Source: Zoogloea sp. (GTDB lineage: Bacteria > Pseudomonadota > Gammaproteobacteria > Burkholderiales > Rhodocyclaceae). From it: 54,631 bases of DNA. The notes below the pieces were generated by a model. The model saw nothing but the letters and a program-made list of their open reading frames with translations, had not been told where the DNA came from and made no database searches. The stretch covers positions 1 to 54,631 of the forward strand of contig JAKLLO010000009.1 of assembly GCA_023150095.1 (NCBI GenBank), given 5' to 3'. Position numbers and translations under genes: made by a program. This document shows, in pieces, positions 1 through 7,670 of the stretch (positions are counted from its first letter, which is position 1; each line of letters opens with the position of its first letter).

Positions 1-204
1 GGTGGCTGCCCCTACGCCGCGGGCGCGTCGGGCAACGTGGCCACCGAAGACGTGGTGTACCTGATGAACGGCCTCGGCATCCACACCGGCATCGACCTCG
101 ACGCGCTGGTCGATACCGCCGGCTGGATCAGCGAACGCCTTGGCCGCCCGCCGGCCTCCAAGGTGGCGCGGGCGGTGCTGGCGAAGCGGGCCAAGCCCGT
201 ATAA
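1..204 (+). CDS. Hydroxymethylglutaryl-CoA lyase, C-terminal fragment
   Basis: The window opens inside a reading frame whose last 67 residues begin GGCPYAAGASGNVATEDVVY, the C-terminal signature of the HMG-CoA lyase TIM barrel; the Cys of GGCPYA is the conserved catalytic-loop cysteine of the family. The enzyme cleaves HMG-CoA to acetyl-CoA and acetoacetate, the last step of leucine/isovaleryl-CoA breakdown. The frame runs from base 1 to a TAA at 202-204. The N-terminal three quarters lies outside the window, so operon partners (usually the liu genes) cannot be seen. The next gene begins 62 bases downstream. The family call is strong because the signature segment is nearly invariant. Confidence 0.9.
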   Translation, partial: GGCPYAAGASGNVATEDVVYLMNGLGIHTGIDLDALVDTAGWISERLGRPPASKVARAVLAKRAKPV

Positions 205-266
205 GCTCCCGGGTTCACGAAGACCCGCCGACAACGAGCGGCGGGCGTCGACCCCCAGAGCGCATC

Positions 267-479
267 ATGACCATCCAATCCCCCTGCACCTCCGTCTGTC
301 GCATGAACCCGGCCACGGGCTACTGCGAAGGCTGTTTCCGGACCATCCCCGAAATCACCGACTGGAGCCGCGCCGATGACGACCGCAAGCGCGCGATCCT
401 GGCCGAAGTGGCCAGCCGCCGGGCTGCCGCCGACCGCCCCGCAGGTGGCCAGCGCAGCGAGTGCGTGAGCAACGGTTGA
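267..479 (+). CDS. DUF1289 small cysteine-rich protein
   Basis: A 70-residue protein of the DUF1289 family. It carries the family's four-cysteine pattern near the N-terminus, C-x3-C-x8-C-x2-C (CTSVC then YCEGC, residues about 7-23), followed by the TIPEITDW segment typical of the family and a charged, Ala/Arg-rich tail. The cysteine spacing suggests a metal or iron-sulfur site, but no function is established. It is followed after 7 bases by a second, related small protein (487-660), so the two probably form one transcription unit, possibly with the HMG-CoA lyase upstream. Confidence 0.8.
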   Translation: MTIQSPCTSVCRMNPATGYCEGCFRTIPEITDWSRADDDRKRAILAEVASRRAAADRPAGGQRSECVSNG

Positions 480-486
480 GGCGGCG

Positions 487-660
487 ATGAGCGAAGAGAA
501 CCCCTGCATCGGCGTCTGCGAGATCGAGGACGGCTACTGCACCGGCTGCGGCCGCAGTGCCGACGAGATCTTCGGCGAGACCGACTCCGATCCTGCCGCC
601 AGCGAGGCCGTGGCCGAAGCGCCGCCGCCCGTCACCGGCCCGACCGAAGCCGCCGACTGA
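487..660 (+). CDS. Second small DUF1289-like cysteine-rich protein
   Basis: A 57-residue frame starting ATG at 487. It begins MSEENPCIGVCEIEDGYC and has a DUF1289-like pattern C-x3-C-x6-C-x2-C, then GRSADEI, which parallels the RTIPEI segment of the neighbour at 267-479. The C-terminal half is an acidic, Ala/Pro-rich low-complexity tail. It looks like a diverged tandem duplicate of the upstream gene, with the intercysteine loop two residues shorter. Spacing of 7 bases on both sides (upstream DUF1289 and downstream MBL hydrolase at 668) supports translation as part of one operon. Function unknown; metal binding is inferred only from the cysteines. Confidence 0.7.
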   Translation: MSEENPCIGVCEIEDGYCTGCGRSADEIFGETDSDPAASEAVAEAPPPVTGPTEAAD

Positions 661-667
661 GCGCGCC

Positions 668-1573
668 ATGCTGCCCGCCGGCATCCGGGTGCTGGAGCGA
701 GGCTGGCTGTCGGCCAACAACATCCTGCTGTTCGACGACGGCGAAGCCACGCTCATCGACAGCGGCTACGTCACCCACGCCGCCCAGACGGTCGCGCTGG
801 TCCGCGAGGCCCTCGGCCCGCGCCAGCTCACCCGCCTGCTCAACACCCATTCCCACTCGGACCACATCGGCGGCAACGCCGCGGTGCAGCGGGCCTTCGG
901 CTGCCGGATCGGCGTGCCCCGCGGCATCGTCGACGCGGTGACGGCCTGGGACGAGGCCGCGCTGCTGCTGTCCACCACCGACCAGCAGGGCGAGGCCTTT
1001 CAGCCCGACCACGCGCTGGCGCCTGGCGACGGGCTGGTGATGGGCGGGCTCGAATGGCAGGCGCTGCCGGCCCCAGGGCACGACATGGACGCGCTGGTGT
1101 TCCACACGCCGGACGCCCGCGGGCTGATCTCCGGCGATGCCCTGTGGCGCGACGGCTTCGGCATCCTGTTTGCCGACGTGATCGGCGCCGGCGGCGGCAT
1201 CGAGGCGGCGCGGGCGACCCTCGAAGCCATCGGCCGGCTGTCCATCGACTGGGTGATCCCGGGCCACGGCGCGCCCTTTGTCGAGGTGGACGAGGCGCTC
1301 GCCGCGGCCTTCGCCCGTCTGCGCTACTTCGAGGAGGACGGCGCGCGGATGGCCCGCAACGCGATCCGCGCCTGTTTCACCTTCACGTTACTTGAGCGGC
1401 GGACAATGCCGCTCGACAGCCTGCCAGACCATCTGGCCCGGGTGGCGCTGTTCCGCGACGCCAACCGGCGCTTCCTCGGCCTGACGCCGGAGGCCCTCGC
1501 CGACTGGCTGGTGGCGGAGCTTTTGCGGGCCGGGGTGGTGGAAATTCGTGAAAATAACGTCTACGCCACATGA
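668..1573 (+). CDS. MBL-fold metallo-hydrolase
   Basis: A 301-residue metallo-beta-lactamase-fold hydrolase. The zinc motif HSHSDHIGG lies at residues 61-69 (H61, H63, D65, H66). A later metal ligand is seen in PAPGHDMDALVF and another in WVIPGHGAPF, the usual order for glyoxalase II-like members. The ATG at 668 was chosen over the longer open frame (back to 557) because it gives a normal MBL N-terminus and avoids overlapping the small gene ending at 660. The C-terminal third is helical and resembles the winged-helix extension of MBL hydrolases near beta-oxidation genes. Substrate unknown; a thioesterase or glyoxalase II-like role is only a guess. Confidence 0.85.
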   Translation: MLPAGIRVLERGWLSANNILLFDDGEATLIDSGYVTHAAQTVALVREALGPRQLTRLLNTHSHSDHIGGNAAVQRAFGCRIGVPRGIVDAVTAWDEAALLLSTTDQQGEAFQPDHALAPGDGLVMGGLEWQALPAPGHDMDALVFHTPDARGLISGDALWRDGFGILFADVIGAGGGIEAARATLEAIGRLSIDWVIPGHGAPFVEVDEALAAAFARLRYFEEDGARMARNAIRACFTFTLLERRTMPLDSLPDHLARVALFRDANRRFLGLTPEALADWLVAELLRAGVVEIRENNVYAT

Positions 1574-1627
1574 ATTAACAGTTATGTGACTTTTTGTAGA
1601 AGCGGGGGGAGTAGCTTGTGCGAAGCT

Positions 1628-1642
1628 TGATCATTATTCTCA
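1628..1642. promoter_or_regulatory. Candidate Fur box upstream of rapZ
   Basis: The 15-mer TGATCATTATTCTCA matches the 7-1-7 Fur consensus TGATAATnATTATCA at 12 of 14 defined positions. It lies in the AT-rich 142-bp gap between the MBL gene and rapZ, about 73 bases before the rapZ ATG. Iron control of rapZ is not something I know as established, so this is a motif match only. Confidence 0.3.
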
Positions 1643-1715
1643 TAAGAACTGCGGCATCTCGTCGCAGATAGGCCGCCCACCTCCGGGTGCGGGCCTCCCC
1701 TAAGCAGGTTTCACC

Positions 1716-2558
1716 ATGCAACTCGTCCTGATCAGTGGTCTGTCCGGCTCCGGCAAGAGCGTCGCGCTCAACGTGATGGAGGACTGTGGCCATTACGTCG
1801 TCGACAATCTGCCTTCTGCGCTGCTGCCCCAACTCGTCACCCATCTGCGCGGCTCCGGCTACCAGCGCATCGCCGTGGCGGTGGATGTCCGTTCGGGTGC
1901 CGGCATTGCGGCGCTACCCCAGCAGATCGAATCCCTGCGCGCGATGATCGGCGACGTGCGCTTCCTGTTCCTGGATGCGCGCGACGACACCCTCATCGCC
2001 CGCTTCTCCGAGACCCGTCGCAAGCACCCCCTGGGCGACGACGAGGTGACCCTCGCCGAAGCCATCGCCCGCGAGCGCGAGGCGCTGGCGCTGATCTCCG
2101 AACTCGGCCACCGCATCGACACCAGCGATCTCTCCGCCAACACCCTGCGCAACTGGGTGAAGAGCTTCATGCGCCTGGAGGCCGGCGACCAGATCACCCT
2201 GCTGTTCCAGTCCTTCGGCTTCAAGCACGGCATTCCGATGGACGCCGATCTGGTGTTCGACGTGCGCTGTCTGCCCAACCCGCACTACGACCCGGTGCTG
2301 CGGCCCCTCACCGGGCGCGACCAGCCGGTGATCGATTTCCTCGAGCGGGTGCCCGAGGTCGGCCAGATGACCGACGACATCTACCGCTTCGTGGCCCAGT
2401 GGCTGCCGTCCTACGTAAACGACAACCGCAGCTACCTCACCGTGGCCATCGGCTGCACCGGCGGCCAGCACCGCTCGGTGTACATCGCCGAACAGCTCGC
2501 CGAGCGTTTCCGCGAAAGCGCCCGGGTGCTCGTGCGGCACCGCTCCTTCAAGACCTGA
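1716..2558 (+). CDS. rapZ: RNase adapter protein RapZ
   Basis: A 280-residue P-loop protein with Walker A GLSGSGKS at residues 8-15, then MEDCGHYVVDNLP, SFGFKHGIPMDADLVFDVRCLPNP and a C-terminal IGCTGGQHRSVYIAEQLAE, all hallmarks of the RapZ/YvcJ family. In enterobacteria RapZ senses glucosamine-6-phosphate and delivers small RNAs to RNase E; in betaproteobacteria it usually follows hprK. Here hprK is not adjacent: an MBL hydrolase precedes it. HPr in this window keeps Ser46, so an HPr kinase probably exists elsewhere. Full length. Start ATG 1716 gives the standard N-terminus. A small NusG_II protein follows after 3 bases. Confidence 0.95.
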   Translation: MQLVLISGLSGSGKSVALNVMEDCGHYVVDNLPSALLPQLVTHLRGSGYQRIAVAVDVRSGAGIAALPQQIESLRAMIGDVRFLFLDARDDTLIARFSETRRKHPLGDDEVTLAEAIAREREALALISELGHRIDTSDLSANTLRNWVKSFMRLEAGDQITLLFQSFGFKHGIPMDADLVFDVRCLPNPHYDPVLRPLTGRDQPVIDFLERVPEVGQMTDDIYRFVAQWLPSYVNDNRSYLTVAIGCTGGQHRSVYIAEQLAERFRESARVLVRHRSFKT

Positions 2559-2561
2559 CCC

Positions 2562-2969
2562 GTGCCGGATCTGCCCGCCGTACGCCGCTGGCTGGCCGCC
2601 TGGGCCGTCCATCTGCGGATGGGCGACGGGCTCGTGCTGGCGGCGGCGCTGGCTTTTAGCGTCGGTTCTGCGCTCGTGTTGTGGCAGGGCGGCCGGCCGG
2701 ACAAAGCCATCATCAAGGCCGGCGGGCAGGTGTTCGCCGAGGTGGATCTCTCCGCGCCGCGCATCGTCGAGGTGCCCGGCCCGCTCGGCACCACGCGCAT
2801 CGAGGTGCAGCCCGGCCGGGCCCGCGTGGCCAGCGATCCGGGCCCGCGCCAGTACTGCGTGCGCCAGGGCTGGCTGGCCAGCGCCGGGGCGGTGGCGATC
2901 TGCGCGCCCAATCAGGTGAGCCTCGCCCTTTCCGGGCGGCGGGCCGACTATGACTCCCTCAACTACTGA
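2562..2969 (+). CDS. NusG domain II-containing membrane-anchored protein
   Basis: A 135-residue protein starting GTG at 2562. Residues about 20-42 form one membrane segment (GDGLVLAAALAFSVGSALVLW). The rest is a small beta-rich domain of the NusG_II family, with V-P-G-P-L-G and RVASDPGPRQYCVRQGWLASAGAVAICAPNQV; this stand-alone form is unrelated to transcription factor NusG function. Members are usually encoded next to a Gx transporter and often near apbE, exactly as seen here: the Gx gene overlaps its end by 20 bases and apbE is at 14-15 kb. The role is uncharacterised; an extracytoplasmic accessory to the transporter is plausible. Confidence 0.8.
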   Translation: MPDLPAVRRWLAAWAVHLRMGDGLVLAAALAFSVGSALVLWQGGRPDKAIIKAGGQVFAEVDLSAPRIVEVPGPLGTTRIEVQPGRARVASDPGPRQYCVRQGWLASAGAVAICAPNQVSLALSGRRADYDSLNY

Positions 2970-3498
2970 GATCCGCCTCGTCCCCACCGCCGACGACCAC
3001 CGGGTGGCGCGGCATGCGGCGGCGGCCATCGTGCTCACCGTGGCCGAGGCGGCGATCCCGCTGCCGCTGCCGGGGGTCAAGCCGGGGCTCGCCAACATCG
3101 TGACGCTGGTGGTGCTGGCCCGCTGGGGCTGGCGCGAGGCGGCCTGGGTGGCGCTGCTGCGGGTGCTGGTGGGGAGCCTGGTGCTGGGGCAGTTCCTGGC
3201 GCCGGGTTTCTTCCTGAGCCTCGCCGGCAGCCTCGCCAGCCTGGCCGTGCTGGGGGCCGCGATGCATCTGCCCAAACGCGGGTTCGGGCCGGTGAGCCAC
3301 AGCGTGCTGGCGGCTTTCGCCCACATCGGCGGCCAGCTGGTGGTGGCCCGCCTGTGGCTGGTGCCCCACGACGGGGTGTTCTATCTGGTGCCGGTGTTTG
3401 CGCTGGCGGCGACGCTCTTCGGGCTGGTCAACGGCCTCGTCGCGGCCCGGCTGCTGGATGCCGAACTAGCGCCGACGGCGCCGCGAGACGGGGCGTAG
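2950..3498 (+). CDS. Gx transporter family membrane protein
   Basis: A 182-residue, very hydrophobic protein with about five membrane segments. The segment IPLPLPGVKPGLANIVTLVVL is diagnostic of the Gx transporter family (older name heptaprenyl diphosphate synthase component I), an ECF S-component-like fold. It overlaps the upstream NusG_II gene by 20 bases, so translation is probably coupled. Its substrate is unknown. The family association with NusG_II and ApbE proteins suggests a link to flavin-dependent extracytoplasmic redox, but this is inference. The 3' end overlaps by 33 bases with the convergent RNase H-like gene. Confidence 0.85.
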   Translation: MTPSTTEIRLVPTADDHRVARHAAAAIVLTVAEAAIPLPLPGVKPGLANIVTLVVLARWGWREAAWVALLRVLVGSLVLGQFLAPGFFLSLAGSLASLAVLGAAMHLPKRGFGPVSHSVLAAFAHIGGQLVVARLWLVPHDGVFYLVPVFALAATLFGLVNGLVAARLLDAELAPTAPRDGA

Positions 3499-3939
3499 CG
3501 GCGGCTTGTCGGGCAGGCCGATGGCGGCCCGGGAGAGCCGGTCGGCGTCCGGGTTGCGGTGGCGGGGCACCCATTCCAGCCGCACTGACGTGAAGCGCGC
3601 CAGCAGGGCGAGGGTGCCGTCGATGAGGCCGACCAGCCGCGGTACTTCGGTGTGTGCCTCGCCCCGCAGGTGACGCACCGCAAAATCGCTGTCTCCCTTC
3701 ACCACCAGATGCCGCGCCCCAGCGGCGAGGGCGATCTCCAGCGCCCTGCCCAGGGCCAGCAGCTCAGCCTCGTTGTTGCAGCCGCTGCGCCCGCCGGGCT
3801 CCGACATATCCATTCGCTGGCCTTCGGGCCCCAGCAGCAGCGCGCCAAGGCCGATGCGCCCGGGATTGGGGTGGGCGGCCCCGTCGAACCAGATGTGCCA
3901 GGCGTCGGCGGGCGGCGGGAGGGGAGCGGGGCGAGTCAC
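3466..3939 (-). CDS. Ribonuclease HI-family protein
   Basis: A 157-residue RNase H-fold protein, GTG start at 3939. The catalytic carboxylates are in place: D19 in WFDGAAHPNPG, E59 in CNNEAELLAL, D83 in VKGDSDFAVRHL and the final Asp in HRNPDADRLSR. The family hydrolyses RNA in RNA-DNA hybrids; this short bacterial/archaeal-like form lacks the basic handle of E. coli RnhA, and a main rnhA may exist elsewhere. The tail ends in an Arg run (SRRRRR) encoded within the 33-base overlap with the convergent Gx transporter. Activity is inferred from the intact active site. Confidence 0.85.
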   Translation of the reverse strand: MTRPAPLPPPADAWHIWFDGAAHPNPGRIGLGALLLGPEGQRMDMSEPGGRSGCNNEAELLALGRALEIALAAGARHLVVKGDSDFAVRHLRGEAHTEVPRLVGLIDGTLALLARFTSVRLEWVPRHRNPDADRLSRAAIGLPDKPPLRPVSRRRRR

Positions 3940-4154
3940 GGCAGCGATGAAAGACCGGCGGGGGAGGGCAGGCCCCGACTTTACGGACTTCCGGCGGGTT
4001 TGTCGCGCCAGGCGGAAAAAACTGGATAAATGCGTTTTTTGTAAAAAATTACCAAGAGTCTCCTGCTGCTGTCAGGGGATCACACATCTCATGGCTAAAT
4101 GGTGGACGAGATCAAGCGGGTCACGGGCGGCAGCCCGAGCCCGGTGTGGGAGCC

Positions 4155-5951
4155 ATGACCGAGACGCCCGAAAATGCCGCGCTAGCCTTGCCCTATCCCT
4201 GCGCCTCGCTGGAACGGACCTGCCTGCGTCGCTGGTTCGAGATGGATTTCCAGGGGGCACGGGCGGGCCTGCTCAGGCTGCAGGCGGCCGGCGCCCGCGG
4301 CGTCGAGCTGCTCGGTCTCGTGGATGACCCCCGCGTCGAGATCGCCCTGCTCGCGTCCCGTCTGGTCGATCCGGCCGGCAATGCGCCGCCCGACATCCAG
4401 GCCCTGGGCTGCGCCGCCGCCTGCGACGCCCTGCTGCGGGGCGATGCCGGCGACGAACCCCTCGACATCCTGCGCGCCCGTCTGGCAGAGCTGATCGCCC
4501 GGGACGCGGCGCTGTCGCCCCATGCCCGCTCCGCCCTGCTGCTGCGCAAGGGGCTGCTGGCCCTGATCCTCGACAGCAACGTGGAGCTCGCCCGCGGCGA
4601 CTTTGCCGAAGGCGAGCGGATCGCCGTCGCGGTGGGCTCGCTGCCCCTGGAGCTGGTGCACCGCACGCTGGCCTGCTTTGTCGATTGCCTGGCCGGCGAG
4701 GTGACGCGGGCGGACGTCAGGCTCTCCGACGTCGAGCTCCTGTGCCATCTGGACGGCGCCGGCTTGCTGCCGCGGGTGCTGGTGCACAGCGCCCTCGGCC
4801 TCATTGGCCTGCTGGCCGGCGACGCGGAGCGGGCCCATGCGATCCTCTCGGCGGGCGCCGCGCTGCCCGGGGTGGAGACGTTGTCCGACGCGGTGGCCCT
4901 GCCGCTGCTGGCCCACCAGACCTACGCTGCGGCCGACCTGGGTCGCTGCGAGGAGGTGCGGACGCGGGCCCAGGCGCTGGGCGAGCGGGTCATCCCGGCG
5001 CGCCAGGCGCTGCTCCAGGCCTACCGTCACCTTGCCCTCGGCGCGCTGGCCCTGCGGGACGGGCAGCCTCTGCGGGCGCTGGTGCATGGCGACGAATGCC
5101 TGTCCAGCGGCGGGCCGGACGACTGCCGGATGACCTCGACGATCGCCCGCCTGCTGCGCATGCAGGCCCTGGCCGACCTGCAGCGCGACCCCGAGGCCCG
5201 CGCCCTGGCCGCCGCCTGGGTGCCCCGATGGCTGCATCTGGGTCTGCGTCGGGTGGCCGCCGTGGCCCGACAGGAACAGGCCATGCTCGACGTGCGTGCC
5301 GGCGAATTCGACCGGGCCCGGCGGATGCTCGCCGCCGCCCGCGAGCTGGTGCCCGTCGGTGAGCGGCTGGTGCCGCTCCATCGCAACGCGGCCTGGCTGG
5401 CCGAACTGGAATCCGTCTTCACCCCCGCGTCTCGCGGATCGGCCGAGACCCGCGCGCGGGTGAACATCCGCACCCTGGGGGAGTTCGTCGTCGAGATCGA
5501 CGGCCGGCGCATCTACGACCGCGACTGGAAAGGCGTGCGCACCAAGATGCTGCTGATCGCCCTGATCTGCGCCGGTGGCCAGAAGGTGCCGGCCGAACGC
5601 CTCGCCGACATGCTGTGGCCGGATTCGGAAGGCGCCCAGGCCATGCAGAACCTGAAGGTGGCCCTCCACCGCCTGCGCCGCCTCGGGCGCCGCGAGGGCG
5701 AGCCGCCCTTGAACTGGGTGCATGTGAAGCACGGGCTGGTGAGCCTGCCGGGTAGCCTGTGTTCGGTCGATGCCTTCGACCTGCTCGCCCGCCTGGCCAG
5801 CGCCGGCGGGCGGCAGGACGGCGTGGCCGAGGCCTGCCAGCTTCATGCGGGCGAATTTCTCCCGGGCGAGACCGGCATGCCGTGGATCGTCGGCTATCGG
5901 CAGCATCTGCGCGAGATGCTGGAGCGGGCCGGGAGCGCGCTCGCGGTGTAA
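4155..5951 (+). CDS. SARP-like transcriptional regulator with C-terminal winged helix
   Basis: About 598 residues. Residues roughly 1-430 are Leu/Ala/Arg-rich helical repeats resembling TPR-type sensor domains, with no recognisable P-loop. Residues about 435-535 form an OmpR/SARP-type winged helix: VNIRTLGEFVVEIDGRRI, then RTKMLLIALICAGGQKVPAERLADMLWP and NLKVALHRLRRLG, the pattern of AfsR/SARP regulators. Position of this domain at the C-terminus is opposite to classical SARPs. ATG 4155 was preferred to the in-frame GTG at 4146 because GGGAG sits just upstream of it. Its stop codon lies inside the conserved element ahead of the first PEP-CTERM gene. Control of those genes is a reasonable inference, not shown. 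Confidence 0.75.
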   Translation: MTETPENAALALPYPCASLERTCLRRWFEMDFQGARAGLLRLQAAGARGVELLGLVDDPRVEIALLASRLVDPAGNAPPDIQALGCAAACDALLRGDAGDEPLDILRARLAELIARDAALSPHARSALLLRKGLLALILDSNVELARGDFAEGERIAVAVGSLPLELVHRTLACFVDCLAGEVTRADVRLSDVELLCHLDGAGLLPRVLVHSALGLIGLLAGDAERAHAILSAGAALPGVETLSDAVALPLLAHQTYAAADLGRCEEVRTRAQALGERVIPARQALLQAYRHLALGALALRDGQPLRALVHGDECLSSGGPDDCRMTSTIARLLRMQALADLQRDPEARALAAAWVPRWLHLGLRRVAAVARQEQAMLDVRAGEFDRARRMLAAARELVPVGERLVPLHRNAAWLAELESVFTPASRGSAETRARVNIRTLGEFVVEIDGRRIYDRDWKGVRTKMLLIALICAGGQKVPAERLADMLWPDSEGAQAMQNLKVALHRLRRLGRREGEPPLNWVHVKHGLVSLPGSLCSVDAFDLLARLASAGGRQDGVAEACQLHAGEFLPGETGMPWIVGYRQHLREMLERAGSALAV

Positions 5952-5981
5952 CCGTTCTGGAACCTTTCCGCATGTAGCCTG
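5947..5981 (+). promoter_or_regulatory. Shared promoter-like element, copy 1 (upstream of PEP-CTERM gene 1)
   Basis: TGTAACCGTTCTGGAACCT at 5947-5965, then TAGCCTG at 5975-5981. The same element (one substitution in the first 19 bases, one in the TAGSCTG box) is found at 7671-7705. In both copies the 19-mer ends 88 bases before the A of the downstream ATG. GGAACC is reminiscent of ECF-sigma -35 elements. This copy includes the stop codon of the upstream regulator gene. Confidence 0.6.
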
Positions 5982-6052
5982 AATCAGCGTCCGTGGAGTT
6001 CGGTGGGCGTCGACCAAAAAATCAGGCCACGGTAAGAAAAGGGAGGTTTCAT

Positions 6053-7660
6053 ATGAGAGACGGACTGCATTTTCGCTGGATTCATGCGGCATTCGGGGGC
6101 GCGGTAATGGTGATCGGTACCGCAGCCCAGGCCTTGCCGATGCTCACCGACGGACAGTTCTACGGATCGACGTCGCTGTTCAACCAGTCGGACTGGTCAT
6201 ACACCGGGACGCTGCCGTCGTCCTTCAGCGCCGGGTTCCGGGCGGAGAACGTGGACAACGTCTGCATCCCGTTCATCGGCTGCACCGACGGCGACAAGCA
6301 GTACGCCAGCGGCAGCCGCACGATGAGCTCGACCGCCGGCGCGTCGCCGTCCTATTCGGTCACTTTCCGCGGCGAATTTGAAACCGAGAATCAGGAAGCC
6401 TGGAAGGTCAGCCTGCTCGATCAGAGCAAAGGTGTGCTGCAGACCGACGTGGATCGCATCAACTTCGTCAATCCCGGCGCCGGCGTGACCAACGAGCACC
6501 CGATCCCGGCAGGCTGGCAAAGCCTGACCGGTTACGCCAACCCGGCAGGCACCTACGCCCAGTTCGACAAGTCGTACACGCTGAGCAAGAACTACCTGGA
6601 TCCCGGGCAGGCGGGTTGCCCGCTGACGGTGGGCGTCACCGGGATGCGGACCGGGGTGTGCAACTTCGTGGGGGCGTATTTCAAGGGCGGGGCCGATCTG
6701 ACCGCCACCCTGCAGGGGTATGGCTCGATCGAGAACACCTACATCGGCTCCCAGTCGGTGACCGTGGCGACCAAGGCCGACCGGATCACGACGCTGCTGG
6801 TCAACGGCAATTCGGTGGCGACTGGCTCGATCAGCGGGTCCGCGTCGTCTTTCTCGCTGGAAGAGGAGCGCGTCAAGTCGGTGGATTTCAGCTTCAGCGG
6901 CAGCTTTGCCAGCAAGACGATTTCCGTCGGCGCCAACGTGACCTGGGACGGTAGGGGTGAGACGTCGACCCTGGACGCTTCCTACGTGTCTCCGGTTCGC
7001 ATGGCGGACTACGAGTTCGTCGGCAAGGCCGACAGCTACACGGTGCAGGTGCGGGATACGCCTTCTCTGGCGGCCGGCCTGACGGGAACCGACTTCTACA
7101 AGGCCAGCGTGCTCGCGTCCACTGGCCTCAGCGCCATCGATTCGAGTCTGCTGCCGGTCTATCAGCCGGTGGCGGGCGGGCATCTGTCGGTCAAGAGCGT
7201 CGGGCTGCTGCGCAACACCCTGAAGCGCCTGCTGAAGATCCCGTCGGGCGGGTTCGACACCGGCATCCTCGACTACATGCAGTTCGTGGTCGCCAACGAC
7301 GGCAGTCTGGACCTGACACTCGACGGCATCGATTTTTCGCTGATTGATGAGGATCTGGCGCCGTTCTTTCCGGACGACCTGCTGGCGAGGGTCCTGCGGA
7401 GTTACAGCTTCACGATTCATCCCGATGAACTGCTGGTGTTCACAGTGCCCATCGACGTGACGGCCGCGAGCCTCAACACCGCGGACGACTTCCTGGAGGG
7501 CGCGTTTCTTGAACTGGCCGGATCGGGGACGCTTGCCTACCACGACGTCAATGGCTCGCGCGCGGTGGCCTTCGATCTGACGATACCCGAGCCGACCACG
7601 ACGGTGCTGGTGGCGCTGGGCCTGGGCGGCCTGGCCGGGCTGCGTCGCAGGGTTCGGTGA
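6053..7660 (+). CDS. PEP-CTERM sorting-domain protein 1
   Basis: A 535-residue secreted protein. The signal peptide is residues about 1-26 (hydrophobic FGGAVMVIGTAAQALP). The body is Ser/Thr/Gly-rich, beta-type, with no recognised catalytic domain; one small loop (CIPFIGC) and a second cysteine pair could form disulfides. The C-terminus is a classical PEP-CTERM tail: PEP within IPEPTTT, a short hydrophobic helix VLVALGLGGLAGL, then RRRVR. Such proteins are cleaved by an exosortase at the inner membrane and linked to exopolysaccharide or biofilm/floc formation; no exosortase gene is in this window. ATG 6053 has GGGAGG ahead of it and keeps the signal peptide compact. Function of the body unknown. 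Confidence 0.85.
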   Translation: MRDGLHFRWIHAAFGGAVMVIGTAAQALPMLTDGQFYGSTSLFNQSDWSYTGTLPSSFSAGFRAENVDNVCIPFIGCTDGDKQYASGSRTMSSTAGASPSYSVTFRGEFETENQEAWKVSLLDQSKGVLQTDVDRINFVNPGAGVTNEHPIPAGWQSLTGYANPAGTYAQFDKSYTLSKNYLDPGQAGCPLTVGVTGMRTGVCNFVGAYFKGGADLTATLQGYGSIENTYIGSQSVTVATKADRITTLLVNGNSVATGSISGSASSFSLEEERVKSVDFSFSGSFASKTISVGANVTWDGRGETSTLDASYVSPVRMADYEFVGKADSYTVQVRDTPSLAAGLTGTDFYKASVLASTGLSAIDSSLLPVYQPVAGGHLSVKSVGLLRNTLKRLLKIPSGGFDTGILDYMQFVVANDGSLDLTLDGIDFSLIDEDLAPFFPDDLLARVLRSYSFTIHPDELLVFTVPIDVTAASLNTADDFLEGAFLELAGSGTLAYHDVNGSRAVAFDLTIPEPTTTVLVALGLGGLAGLRRRVR

Positions 7661-7670
7661 ATGTCGTTCG

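Noticed and set aside
5959-5981. Sigma54 (-24/-12) promoter at the PEP-CTERM element
   Set aside because: TGGAAC resembles a -24 box, but the distance to the GC of the -12 box is 11 in copy 1 and 12 in copy 2, and the TTGC part is missing in both; an ECF-type or other reading fits the shared boxes better.
4182-6092. 636-residue minus-strand open frame opposite the SARP-like regulator
   Set aside because: The plus strand has a clear winged-helix domain and sensible start; the minus translation is Gln/Gly/His-rich with no domain.
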